The translations under genes were made by a program, and so were the position numbers. A stretch of 54,002 nt of DNA from CAIWXH01 sp964555675 (GTDB lineage Bacteria > Chloroflexota > Chloroflexia > Chloroflexales > Chloroflexaceae), in contig CAZKTU010000015.1 of NCBI GenBank assembly GCA_964555675.1, positions 1 to 54,002 of the forward strand, written 5' to 3'. The notes beneath the pieces were generated by a model, which was not told the origin of the DNA, made no database searches, and was given only the letters and a program-made list of their open reading frames with translations. Shown one piece after another: positions 15,686-23,359 of the stretch (position 1 is the first letter of the stretch; every line of letters begins with the position of its first letter).

Positions 15686-16798
15686 ATGAGCAAAAAACGC
15701 GTTGTCGTCCTTTTCGGCGGGCAGAGCGGCGAGCACGAGGTCTCGCTGGTCTCGGCCCACGCCGTGATGGCCGCCCTTGACCCGGACCGCTACGAGGTGC
15801 TGCCGGTCGGCATCGCCAAGGACGGGCGCTGGGTCGCCGGCCCTGGGGCTCACGCGGCGCTGGTGGCGGCCGCCGACAAGGCCCAGTTGCCGACCAGCTT
15901 CACGCCCCGGCCGGTCGCCGAGGACGCGGCCCAGACCGTCGAGCCGGCGAGCGCCGAGCTGCTCGCCACGGGCGCGAGCACCCGCACGGCGGCCCGCCTG
16001 CTGCCCCAGGGCGTCGACGTCGTCTTCCCGGTCCTCCATGGGCCCATGGGCGAGGACGGCACGGTCCAGGGGCTGCTCGAACTCGCCGGGGTGCCCTATG
16101 TGGGCTGCGGGGTCGCGGCGAGCGCCGTGGGCATGGACAAGGCCCTGATGAAGGCGGCCTTCGTGGCCGCCGGCCTGCCGGTGCTGCCCTGGCTGCTGGT
16201 GCGCCGCGCCGAGCTCGAGCGCGACCACGGCGTAGAGGTGGCCTGCGACCGCGTCGAGGGCGAGCTGCGCTACCCCGTCTTCGTCAAGCCGGCCAACATG
16301 GGCAGCAGCGTCGGAGTCAGCAAGGCCAAGGATCGCGATGGCCTGCGGGCGGCCTTCGCCGAAGCCGCCCGCTATGATCGGCGCATCGTGGTCGAGCAGG
16401 GCATCCCGGCCCGCGAGATCGAGATCAGCGTCCTGGGCAACGAAGCCCCGGTGGCCAGCGTCCCGGGCGAAGTGGTTCCCTCGGGCGAGTGGTACGACTA
16501 CGCGGCCAAGTACCTCGACGGCGAGTCGCAGATCCTCATCCCGGCGCCGATCGCGGCCGAGCTGGCCGAGCGGGTCGCCGAGCTGGCCGTCAGGGCCTTC
16601 CTGGCGATCGACGGCTCGGGGCTGGCGCGGGTCGACTTCCTGCTCGACAAAGAGAGCGGCGAGCTCTGGCTGAACGAGGTCAACACCATGCCCGGCTTCA
16701 CGCCGATCAGCATGTACGCGAAGATGTGGGCCGCCAGCGGGCTGGGCTACGCGGCCCTGCTGGACCGGCTGGTCGAGCTGGCCGAGGAGCGCAGCTAG
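15686..16798 (+). CDS. ddl: D-alanine--D-alanine ligase
   Basis: Ddl makes the D-Ala-D-Ala dipeptide used by MurF. The 370-residue ATP-grasp protein has VVVLFGGQSGEHEVSLVSA at the N-terminus, the FPVLHGPMGEDGTVQGLLELAGVPYVGCGVAAS region, FVKPANMGSSVGVSKA, and the metal/ATP-binding WLNEVNTMPGFTPISMYAKMW. The length fits the family. It lies 18 nt after murB. Confidence 0.97.
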   Translation: MSKKRVVVLFGGQSGEHEVSLVSAHAVMAALDPDRYEVLPVGIAKDGRWVAGPGAHAALVAAADKAQLPTSFTPRPVAEDAAQTVEPASAELLATGASTRTAARLLPQGVDVVFPVLHGPMGEDGTVQGLLELAGVPYVGCGVAASAVGMDKALMKAAFVAAGLPVLPWLLVRRAELERDHGVEVACDRVEGELRYPVFVKPANMGSSVGVSKAKDRDGLRAAFAEAARYDRRIVVEQGIPAREIEISVLGNEAPVASVPGEVVPSGEWYDYAAKYLDGESQILIPAPIAAELAERVAELAVRAFLAIDGSGLARVDFLLDKESGELWLNEVNTMPGFTPISMYAKMWAASGLGYAALLDRLVELAEERS

Positions 16799-16845
16799 GG
16801 CCTTGGGCACCCCGCACGGGCGCAGCGCGCTGCGACCCTCACGAG

Positions 16846-17715
16846 ATGAGCGATACGCCTATGGACTATAACGAGCCAAATACGCGCCAGCGCCTCGCCG
16901 CACGCCGGCAGCGCCGGCGGGGCCCCGCGCCCGCCAATGGGCCCCAGGCCACCCCTGGGCCGCGCCGCTCGCTTATGGGCTGGCTCGCCAGCGGGCGCCT
17001 CGTCAGCCTCGTGATCTTCCTGGGCGCCTGCGGGGCCCTGATCTACCTGTTCACCGACGCGCGCTTCAGCGTGCGGCAGGTCGAGGTCGAGGGCAATAGC
17101 GCCCTCAATGCTCAGGCTGTCGCCGCCCTGGCCGACGTCGAGGGCCTGCCAATCTGGTTCGTGCGCCACGATGTGGCCGCCGCGCGCCTGCGCGAAAATG
17201 CCTATGTCGCCTCGGCCGCCGTCGAGGTGGCCCTGCCCGACCGGGCGATCATCCGCATCGTCGAGCGGCGGCCCGAGGTGCGCTGGCAGGCCGGCGGGGT
17301 CCAGTACCTCGTCGACGGCACCGGCAAAGTGCTCGCGGCCGCCGACGAGCCCGCCGCAGCCGACGTGCTGGTGGTCGCCGACAGCTCGCATATGCAGCTG
17401 AGCCCGAACGACCAGATCGACCTGGACGCGATCGCGCTGGCCCAATCGCTGGCCCTCAGGCTCCCTGTGGAGCTGGGCTTCACCCCCGCCCAGATCGGCT
17501 GGGACTACGGCCTGGGCGTCTATGTGCGCTCGCCGGCGGGGCAGACCATCGTCTTTGGGCAGAGCGAGAGCCTGGGGCGCAAGCTCGCGGTGCTCGACGT
17601 GCTGTTGAAAGATCAGACCAGCTTCACCTATCTCGACCTACGGCCGGATAACCCCTTCTACCAGGATGTGGCGAGCGCCCCGGGCCTGAGCCCGACCGCG
17701 GCGCCTGGCCCCTGA
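16846..17715 (+). CDS. ftsQ: Division protein FtsQ
   Basis: A 289-residue bitopic protein with a basic cytoplasmic N-terminus rich in Arg/Gln, one membrane helix (about residues 49-67), and an outer POTRA domain starting FSVRQVEVEGNSALNAQAVAAL. A beta domain and a Pro/Ala tail follow. FtsQ (DivIB) is the scaffold that ties FtsL/FtsB to the rest of the divisome. It lies between ddl and ftsA as usual. The ATG at 16846 has a weak ribosome-binding site; an ATG five codons later is an alternative. Confidence 0.9.
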   Translation: MSDTPMDYNEPNTRQRLAARRQRRRGPAPANGPQATPGPRRSLMGWLASGRLVSLVIFLGACGALIYLFTDARFSVRQVEVEGNSALNAQAVAALADVEGLPIWFVRHDVAAARLRENAYVASAAVEVALPDRAIIRIVERRPEVRWQAGGVQYLVDGTGKVLAAADEPAAADVLVVADSSHMQLSPNDQIDLDAIALAQSLALRLPVELGFTPAQIGWDYGLGVYVRSPAGQTIVFGQSESLGRKLAVLDVLLKDQTSFTYLDLRPDNPFYQDVASAPGLSPTAAPGP

Positions 17716-17766
17716 TACGAACCCTTTTCGCCCGTTGCCCGCAACGTCGAAAAGACGAGGACAGCC

Positions 17767-19017
17767 ATGCAGCGTACGATCGTCGGAATTGATGTCGGAA
17801 CGACCAAAGTGTGTACCATCGTCGCCCAGGTCGCCGACACGGGCAAGCTCAATATTCTCGGCGTGGGCGTCACGGCGAGCAAGGGCCTCGACAAGGGTGT
17901 CGTGGTCAATATCGACGACGCGGTGAACGCGATCAGCGCGAGCATCGAGAAGGCCGAGCGCCTGAGCGGCTACCGCATCGGCACCGCCTTCGTCGGGGTG
18001 AGCGGGCGGCATATCTCGTCGCTCAACAGCCGCGGCGTCGTGGCGGTGCAGCGCCCCGACCACGAGATCTCGCGCAACGACGTCGCCCGGGCCGTCGAGT
18101 CGGCCCAGGCCGTGGCCATCCCGACCCAGCGCGAGGTCATCCACGTCATCCCGCGGGCCTACGTGGTCGACGGCCACGAGGGTATCCGCGACCCGATCGG
18201 CATGAGCGGCTTCCGCCTGGAGGTCGAGACCCATATTGTGACTGGCGAGGTGATGGCCATCCAGAACCTCATCCGCAGCGTCCAGAAGTCGGGCGTCGAG
18301 ATCGACGACCTGGTGCTGCAGCCCCTCGCCTCGGGCGAGGCCGTGCTCACCCCCGAGGATAAAGACCGCGGCGTCATGCTGGTCGATATCGGCGGGGGCA
18401 CCACCGACATCGCCATCTTCGTCCAGGGCGGCGTCTGGCATACCAGCGTCGTCTCGGTGGGCGGCAACCACTTCACCAACGACATCACCTACGTACTACA
18501 TACGCCCCACAACACCGCCGAGTATCTGAAGATCCGCTATGGCAGCGCGATCGCGGGGGACCCGCCCGTCGGGGGCGAGGAAGAGGACCAGATCGAGATC
18601 GACACCCTGACGGTCGGCGAGAAGCAGAAGATTAGCCGGCACCTGCTCAATGAGATCATTCAGGCCCGCGCAGAGCAGGTGGTGGAGCTCATATACAACG
18701 AGATCCGGCGCAGCGGCTACGAGGGCATGCTCCCCGCGGGGATTGTGCTCACGGGCGGGGCGGCCCAGCTCAATCGTTTCGACGAGCTGGTGCGCGACAT
18801 GCTTGGCATGCCGGTGCGGGTCGGCGTCCCCACAGAGCTCAGTGGGCTGGCCGACTCGCTGGACAGCCCCTCGTACGCGACAGGCGTGGGCCTGCTGCGC
18901 TGGGGGGCGCGCCACGGGCTGGCGATGCTGGGCCCGACCCACCGCTCGGACGAGCGCGAGCGCTGGGGCAACGTCTACGAGCGCTTTAAGGGCTGGCTGA
19001 GAGAGTTTCTTCCGTGA
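17767..19017 (+). CDS. ftsA: Cell-division actin homologue FtsA
   Basis: FtsA tethers FtsZ filaments to the membrane. The 416-residue protein shows the actin-fold phosphate loops IVGIDVGTTKVCTIVAQV (N-terminus) and VDIGGGTTDIAIF (about residues 208-220), the 1C/SHS2 subdomain between them, and GIVLTGGAAQL near the C-terminus. The chain ends in an amphipathic helix of RFKGWLREFLP type, the expected membrane-targeting sequence. ftsZ follows after a 76-bp spacer holding a perfect inverted repeat. Confidence 0.97.
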   Translation: MQRTIVGIDVGTTKVCTIVAQVADTGKLNILGVGVTASKGLDKGVVVNIDDAVNAISASIEKAERLSGYRIGTAFVGVSGRHISSLNSRGVVAVQRPDHEISRNDVARAVESAQAVAIPTQREVIHVIPRAYVVDGHEGIRDPIGMSGFRLEVETHIVTGEVMAIQNLIRSVQKSGVEIDDLVLQPLASGEAVLTPEDKDRGVMLVDIGGGTTDIAIFVQGGVWHTSVVSVGGNHFTNDITYVLHTPHNTAEYLKIRYGSAIAGDPPVGGEEEDQIEIDTLTVGEKQKISRHLLNEIIQARAEQVVELIYNEIRRSGYEGMLPAGIVLTGGAAQLNRFDELVRDMLGMPVRVGVPTELSGLADSLDSPSYATGVGLLRWGARHGLAMLGPTHRSDERERWGNVYERFKGWLREFLP

Positions 19018-19027
19018 GTCCTGCTGC

Positions 19028-19076
19028 GTGCTGCGTATTGCCAGGCAATACGCACTGCGCACTACGCAACACGTGC
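19028..19076 (+). repeat. Heptamer-based palindrome in the ftsA-ftsZ spacer
   Basis: Eleven-base arms TGCGTATTGCC (19032-19042) and GGCAATACGCA (19044-19054) pair perfectly around a single A. The flanks are built from 7-bp units: TGCTGCG twice to the left, then ACGCACT, GCGCACT and ACGCAAC to the right. It could form a hairpin in the mRNA just before ftsZ, or be a protein-binding site. Confidence 0.7.
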
Positions 19077-19093
19077 AACAGGAGGAGTGCAAG

Positions 19094-20269
19094 ATGGTCG
19101 ACCGCAACAGTGGCGGGTTCAGCTACGAAGACTTCGCGCAGATCAAAGTGGTGGGTGTGGGCGGCGGCGGCTCGAACGCCGTCGACCGCATGATCGCCGA
19201 CGGGGTGCAGGGCGTCGAGTTCATGACCGTTAACACCGATGTGCAGGCCCTGATGCACTCTCTGGCCCCGGTGCGCATCAGGATCGGCGACAAGCTGACC
19301 CGCGGCCTCGGCTCGGGCGGCAACCCGGTGATCGGCCAGAAGGCCGCCGAGGAGAACCAGGAGGACGTCTACGAGCAGCTCAAGGGCGCCGACATGGTCT
19401 TCGTGGCCGCGGGCATGGGCGGCGGCACCGGCACGGGCGCCTCGCCGATCATCGCCGGGATCGCTCACGACCTGGGCGCCCTGACCGTGGGTGTGGTCAC
19501 CCGCCCCTTCACCTTCGAGGGCAACCACCGCCGCAAGACCGCCGAGGCCGGCATCGAGCAGCTGCGCCCCGTGGTCGACACCCTGATCGTCATCCCCAAC
19601 GACCGCCTGCTGCAGACCGCCAGCAAGAACACCACCTTCACCCAGGCCTTCCAGATGGCCGACAATGTGCTGCGCCAGGGCATCCAGGGCATCTCGGACC
19701 TGATCACCCAGCGCGGCCTGATCAACGTCGACTTCGCCGACGTGAAGACGATCATGGCCCAGCAGGGCTCGGCCCTGATGGCGATGGGCTTCGGCAAGGG
19801 CGATAGCCGCATGGTCGATGCGGTCAACATGGCCATCGCCAGCCCCCTGCTCGAGGTGAGCATCGACGGCGCCAAGGGTGTCCTCTTCAATGTGACCGGC
19901 GGCGAGGACCTGGGCATCCTCGAGGTCTACGAGGCGGCCGACATCGTCGCCAAGCAGGTCGACCCCGACGCCAACATCATCGTCGGCGCCGTGATCGACC
20001 CGGCCTACGCCGCCGGCGAGGTCAAGGTGACTCTGATCGCCACGGGCTTCGACCTGAACAAGCCCAATGTCGCCCGCACCCGCTCGTACCCGGGTCAGGC
20101 CACCAGCGCCGGCCACGCGCCCGCCCAGCAGCAGCCCGCCGCTCAGCCGGTGCAGCGTCCGACGCCCCAGCCCCAGCCCCAGCCCCAGCCGCGGGTCGCC
20201 CCCAGCTTCAGCAGCGGCGACGACCTCGATATCCCGCCCTTCCTGCGCAACCGCAACCGCGGGCGCTAG
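19094..20269 (+). CDS. ftsZ: Tubulin-like division GTPase FtsZ
   Basis: FtsZ forms the cytokinetic ring. The 391-residue protein has VVGVGGGGSNAVDRM, the tubulin signature GGGTGTGASP, NTDVQALMHS, the T7 loop with NVDFADVKTIM, and ends in the conserved peptide DDLDIPPFLRNRNRGR that binds FtsA and other partners. The linker before it contains a (Pro-Gln)n run encoded by CCCCAG hexamers at about 20164-20190. The ATG at 19094 follows GGAGGAG. The cluster ends here; no sepF or divIVA follows. Confidence 0.98.
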   Translation: MVDRNSGGFSYEDFAQIKVVGVGGGGSNAVDRMIADGVQGVEFMTVNTDVQALMHSLAPVRIRIGDKLTRGLGSGGNPVIGQKAAEENQEDVYEQLKGADMVFVAAGMGGGTGTGASPIIAGIAHDLGALTVGVVTRPFTFEGNHRRKTAEAGIEQLRPVVDTLIVIPNDRLLQTASKNTTFTQAFQMADNVLRQGIQGISDLITQRGLINVDFADVKTIMAQQGSALMAMGFGKGDSRMVDAVNMAIASPLLEVSIDGAKGVLFNVTGGEDLGILEVYEAADIVAKQVDPDANIIVGAVIDPAYAAGEVKVTLIATGFDLNKPNVARTRSYPGQATSAGHAPAQQQPAAQPVQRPTPQPQPQPQPRVAPSFSSGDDLDIPPFLRNRNRGR

Positions 20270-20319
20270 CTGTTCGCAAGCTATGCTTGCGGCACGCCGT
20301 AGGAGGGCAAGGGGGTTTC

Positions 20320-20339
20320 AGGGAGGGCTTGCCCTCCCT
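20320..20339 (+). repeat. Short perfect inverted repeat after ftsZ
   Basis: Arms AGGGAGGGC and GCCCTCCCT flank a 2-nt centre. It lies between ftsZ and the operon terminator and has no U tract. It may stabilise the 3' end of the message. Confidence 0.5.
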
Positions 20340-20367
20340 GCGACCATCCCCTGACACAGCTACCGCC

Positions 20368-20402
20368 AGCCCCTCGGTCTGCGAAGACTGAGGGGCTTTT
20401 TT
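20368..20402 (+). terminator. Intrinsic terminator of the dcw operon
   Basis: A 13-bp stem, AGCCCCTCGGTCT (20368-20380) with AGACTGAGGGGCT (20385-20397), has one G-U pair and a GCGA loop and is followed by six T. This is a textbook rho-independent terminator about 100 bp after the ftsZ stop. Confidence 0.92.
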
Positions 20403-20427
20403 GCGCCCGCATGGGCGAATCCGGCGA

Positions 20428-20456
20428 TTGACAGCCGTTCATGGCCCGAGTATAAT
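20428..20456 (+). promoter_or_regulatory. Consensus sigma70 promoter (TTGACA-N17-TATAAT)
   Basis: TTGACA (20428-20433) and TATAAT (20451-20456) are spaced by exactly 17 bp, with start expected near 20463. It lies just past the dcw terminator and fires into a structured leader rather than directly into a large gene. Confidence 0.85.
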
Positions 20457-20471
20457 GGCGATCCAAACTTT

Positions 20472-20570
20472 ACAACGGGGAGGGGGCTTTCCCCCTCCCC
20501 GTTGTCGCCCTAAGCCGGTAGTACGAGTTATATCAGTAGTATCGGCAATCGTAAAGTGTAAGCCTTTACG
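20472..20570 (+). other. Structured leader RNA: 15-bp GC hairpin plus second hairpin
   Basis: Starting about 9 nt after the predicted start point, ACAACGGGGAGGGGG (20472-20486) pairs perfectly with 20491-20505 around a CTTT loop. No U run follows, so it is not a classic terminator. A second stem, CGTAAAG (20550-20556) with CTTTACG (20564-20570), follows. The unit may be a small RNA or a leader controlling the 72-codon ORF downstream. The rest of 20270-20618 shows no other gene. Confidence 0.5.
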
Positions 20571-20618
20571 AGCCCCTGTCGTCGGTCGTTGCGCCGCCCT
20601 CGTTTCGTGGAGCGCCCG

Positions 20619-20837
20619 ATGAAACCACGCCGCTGGTACAGCAGCCCCGAGCTCAACCCCAACCCGTCCGCGCCGACGCGGCCGTTCCCGGAATCGGTCT
20701 ACTGGTCATTCACAGCGCGGACCTTGCCCGAGCAGGGGCCGATCATCAAAAGCGCCCCCACGAGCCCGCCAACGCCTGGCCGCGAGGTAGGCGTGCGCCT
20801 AACGGCGCCGCGGGTGCGCCTGATCGACGCGGCCTAG
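20619..20837 (+). CDS. Hypothetical 72-residue protein
   Basis: An ATG at 20619 with GGAG about 6 nt upstream opens 72 codons whose third positions are strongly G/C, like those of neighbouring genes. The product starts MKPRRWYSSPELNPNP, is Pro-rich, contains SVYWSFTARTLPEQGP, and ends REVGVRLTAPRVRLIDAA. There is no signal peptide or membrane helix. I recognise no family. It is the only ORF behind the consensus promoter at 20428-20456, which supports its being real. The transcript could instead be non-coding. Confidence 0.5.
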   Translation: MKPRRWYSSPELNPNPSAPTRPFPESVYWSFTARTLPEQGPIIKSAPTSPPTPGREVGVRLTAPRVRLIDAA

Positions 20838-20934
20838 GGCGCCCCCATGTGTGCGCCCAGCCCCCCGTAGGGGCGCACCCATGTGTGCGCCCAAGCACCC
20901 ATGTGTGCGCCCCACGTGTGCGCCCCGTGTGTGC
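20838..20934. repeat. Degenerate GC-rich repeat with GTGTGCGCCC units
   Basis: The segment contains five imperfect copies of a unit like ATGTGTGCGCCC. One GGGCGCAC/GTGCGCCC pair forms a perfect 8-bp stem around CCATGT. It fills the convergent gap between the 72-codon ORF and the malic enzyme gene and ends close to the latter's stop, so it could act as a two-way terminator or be a dispersed repeat. Confidence 0.65.
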
Positions 20935-22364
20935 TAATCCCCCCCGCGAGAAGCGGGCAGATGCTCGCGGCGGGCCACGCCCTCGGCGAGGGCGGCCTGG
21001 GCCACGGCGGCGGCGATGGCCGGCACGACGGCGCGGTTGAAGACACTGGGGATAATATACTCCTCGCTCACCTCGTCGGCGGGGATGACCCCGGCCAGGG
21101 CCTCGGCGGCGGCCAGGCGCATGCCCGTCGTCATCTTCTGGGCGTGGACATCGAGGGCGCCGCGGAAGATGCCGGGGAAGCTCAGGACATTGTTGATCTG
21201 ATTGGGCTGATCCGAGCGGCCTGTGGCCACCACGCGGGCGTACTGGCGCAGCATCTCGGGGTCGCCCTCGGGGATGGGGTTGGCCAGGGCGAAGATCACC
21301 GGGTCGACGGCCATACTCTGGACCATCGCCTGGGTGAGGATATTGCCCTTCGACACGCCGACGAAGACGTCGGCGCCGCGCAGGGCCGCCTCGAGCCCGC
21401 CGCGACGCCCCTCGCCGTTGGTCTGCGAGGCGATGATGCGCTGCATGGGGGTCTGGAGCTTGTCGTCGCCCTCGGCGAGGATGCCGTGGCGATCGACGGC
21501 GGTCACCTCGCCGATCCCGGCCTCGAGCAGGGCCCGGATGATCGCCGTGCCGGCGGCGCCCACCCCGTTGACCACGGCCCGGACCTGGCGCAAATCTTTG
21601 CCGGCGATATGCAGGGCGTTGCGCAGGGCCGCCAGCACCACCACCGCCGTGCCGTGCTGGTCGTCGTGCATCACCGGGATGTCCAGGCTCTCGTGTAGCA
21701 GCCCCTCGACGATGAAGCAGCTTGGCGCGGCAATATCCTCGAGATTGATTCCGCCGAAGCCTGGGGCCAGCTGCTCGACCGTCTGCACGATGATCTGGGG
21801 GTCCTGCGAGCGCAGGCAGATCGGCACCGCGTCGATGTCGGCCAGCTCCTTAAAGAGGATGGCCTTGCCCTCCATCACCGGCATGGCCGCCTCGGGGCCG
21901 AGGTTGCCCAGGCCGAGGATGGCGCTGCCGTCGCTCACCACCGCCACACTGTTGCTCTTCCAGGTCAGGTCGAAGACCTTGCGCGGGTCGTTGGCGATTG
22001 CGCTACAGACGCGGGCGACCCCGGGCGTATAGGCCATCGAGAGGTCGTCGCGGGTCTTGAGGGCGACCTTGCTCTGGACGGCCAGCTTGCCGCCCAGGTG
22101 GGCCAGGAAGACCCGGTCGCTCACATTCAGCACGCTGATCCCGGGCAGATCGCCGATCGCCGCGACCAGGGTCTCGCCGTGCTGCTCGTCCTGGACGCGC
22201 ACGGTGATGTCGCGCACCAGTAGCGAGCGCTCGGCCCGTACAATGTCGATGGCGCCGATATCGCCGCCTACCTCGCCGATGCGCGTGGTCAGCCGGCCGA
22301 GCATGCCGGGGCGGTTGTCGATTTCACAGCGCACGGTCAGGGTGTAGGCGACTCCCATTGACAT
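20934..22364 (-). CDS. NAD(P)-dependent malic enzyme with N-terminal ACT domain
   Basis: Malic enzyme oxidatively decarboxylates malate to pyruvate with reduction of NAD(P). The 476-residue protein starts with an ACT domain (about residues 6-82, VRCEIDNRPGMLGRLTTRIGEVGGDIGAIDIV), a ligand-binding module suggesting allosteric control. The catalytic domain has AYTPGVARVC (Tyr112), LEDIAAPSCF and VMHDDQHGTAVV for metal and substrate binding, and the NAD-binding GVGAAGTAI. It ends RREHLPASRGGD. The start has GGGAGAAG upstream. It is transcribed away from the phosphoribosyltransferase gene and its leader holds a terminator-like hairpin. Confidence 0.93.
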   Translation of the reverse strand: MSMGVAYTLTVRCEIDNRPGMLGRLTTRIGEVGGDIGAIDIVRAERSLLVRDITVRVQDEQHGETLVAAIGDLPGISVLNVSDRVFLAHLGGKLAVQSKVALKTRDDLSMAYTPGVARVCSAIANDPRKVFDLTWKSNSVAVVSDGSAILGLGNLGPEAAMPVMEGKAILFKELADIDAVPICLRSQDPQIIVQTVEQLAPGFGGINLEDIAAPSCFIVEGLLHESLDIPVMHDDQHGTAVVVLAALRNALHIAGKDLRQVRAVVNGVGAAGTAIIRALLEAGIGEVTAVDRHGILAEGDDKLQTPMQRIIASQTNGEGRRGGLEAALRGADVFVGVSKGNILTQAMVQSMAVDPVIFALANPIPEGDPEMLRQYARVVATGRSDQPNQINNVLSFPGIFRGALDVHAQKMTTGMRLAAAEALAGVIPADEVSEEYIIPSVFNRAVVPAIAAAVAQAALAEGVARREHLPASRGGD

Positions 22365-22383
22365 ACGAGCTTCTCCCGAACAT

Positions 22384-22410
22384 AAAAAAGGGCCTGTCCT
22401 GGCGACAGGC
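22384..22410 (-). terminator. Terminator-like hairpin in the malic enzyme leader (possible attenuator)
   Basis: Read on the minus strand, GCCTGTC (22410-22404) pairs with GACAGGC (22398-22392) around a 5-nt loop and is followed by CC and a six-T run. It ends only about 20 nt before the malic enzyme ATG, with no minus-strand gene upstream. It therefore sits inside the leader and could control read-through. Confidence 0.65.
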
Positions 22411-22426
22411 AGCGGCGCTTCTCCCT

Positions 22427-22455
22427 ATGGTAACATAGCCCCATGTGGCGCGCAA
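22427..22455 (-). promoter_or_regulatory. Likely malic enzyme promoter
   Basis: On the minus strand TTGCGC (22455-22450) and TACCAT (22432-22427) are spaced by 17 bp. Each is an imperfect hexamer, but TTGCGY or TTGCCG -35 elements recur in this window. The start point would be near 22420, about 55 nt before the ATG and 10 nt before the terminator-like hairpin. Confidence 0.45.
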
Positions 22456-22478
22456 CGTACCATATTGGTACGCGTTGC
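22452..22478. promoter_or_regulatory. Imperfect inverted repeat, candidate operator
   Basis: Arms GCAACG-TACCA and TGGTA-CG-CGTTGC flank a 3-nt centre, with a two-base bulge in the right arm. It overlaps the -35 of the malic enzyme promoter and lies between that gene and the divergent xpt, where a regulator could control one or both. Confidence 0.45.
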
Positions 22479-22531
22479 TACAGACGCCCGACGGCCGCTC
22501 GCGGTCACGCCGCGCAAAGGAGACCTCGGTG

Positions 22532-23146
22532 ATGCCCGTTGACGACACCCCGTCCATCGAGCTATCGGCCCCCTTCTTGCCCCTGGTTCGCCGCATCAGC
22601 GCCGAGGCGACGGTGATCGACGATCGCATCCTGAAGATCGACCACTTCCTCAACCACCGCATCGAGCCCGAGCTGATGGCGGCGATCGGCGCGGCCCTGG
22701 CCGCCCGCCTGGCGCCCCTCGCCCCCGAGTTGGTGCTGACGGCCGAGGCCAGCGGAATCGCCCCGGCCCTGGCCACGGCCATGGCCCTCGGCGTGCCCAT
22801 GGTCTACGCCAAAAAGTACTCGCCCGAGGTCGAGGCCCCCGCCCTCTCGCGCGTGGTGCCCTCGCCCACCAAGGGCGGCCAGGTGCGTCTGGTGATCTCG
22901 GGGCGCTACCTGCCGGCCGGCGCCCGCGTGGTGCTGGTCGACGACTTTCTGGCCAATGGGCGCACCGCCGTGGCCCTGGCCGAACTGGTCGCCGAGGCCG
23001 GCGCTACCCTGGTCGCCGCCGGCTTTGTGGTCGAGAAGCTCTTTCAGCACGGTCGCGCCGGCCTCGAGGCCCTGAGCGTGCCCGTGGCCGCCCTGGCCCA
23101 GGTCGAGCGCCTCGAGGCCGGGCAGGTCGTTCTGCGCGGCCTGTAG
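22532..23146 (+). CDS. xpt: Xanthine phosphoribosyltransferase
   Basis: Xpt converts xanthine and PRPP to XMP in purine salvage. The 204-residue type I phosphoribosyltransferase matches Xpt: DDRILKIDHFLNHRIEPELMAAIG near the N-terminus, TAEASGIAPALATAMALGVPMVYAKK, the PRPP-binding VVLVDDFLANGRTAVALAELV, and FVVEKLFQHGR. AGGAG at 22518-22522 serves either the GTG at 22529 or the ATG at 22532. No purine riboswitch could be recognised in the short upstream region. Confidence 0.92.
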   Translation: MPVDDTPSIELSAPFLPLVRRISAEATVIDDRILKIDHFLNHRIEPELMAAIGAALAARLAPLAPELVLTAEASGIAPALATAMALGVPMVYAKKYSPEVEAPALSRVVPSPTKGGQVRLVISGRYLPAGARVVLVDDFLANGRTAVALAELVAEAGATLVAAGFVVEKLFQHGRAGLEALSVPVAALAQVERLEAGQVVLRGL

Positions 23147-23190
23147 GCCGCCCTGCCTGCGTGAAGCCGGTTCCGGGGCGGTGCAACGCC

Positions 23191-23219
23191 TTGCGTATTG
23201 GGAACAGATGTGCTATAAT
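23191..23219 (+). promoter_or_regulatory. Promoter with extended -10
   Basis: TTGCGT (23191-23196) and TATAAT (23214-23219) are 17 bp apart, with TGC just before the -10. It lies about 140 bp before the ATG of the gene at 23360, giving that gene its own promoter and a long leader. Confidence 0.7.
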
Positions 23220-23359
23220 GAAAGCCTCCTGCGATGCAGGCCGGGCGACAGAGAGGTGGGGCGCAGCGCCCCCGTTACGCAAAGTACGAACGCATACGGA
23301 AAGTCTGAGTATGACCGGCAGCGGCGCCGCCGGCCGGCGCCACCGGCAAGGAGACCCCC

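Noticed and set aside
20838..20934. CRISPR-like array
   Set aside because: The units are short, imperfect and without regular spacers, and no cas gene is present.
22441..22531. Purine riboswitch before xpt
   Set aside because: The conserved loop and junction bases of the purine aptamer could not be found, and the region is too short.
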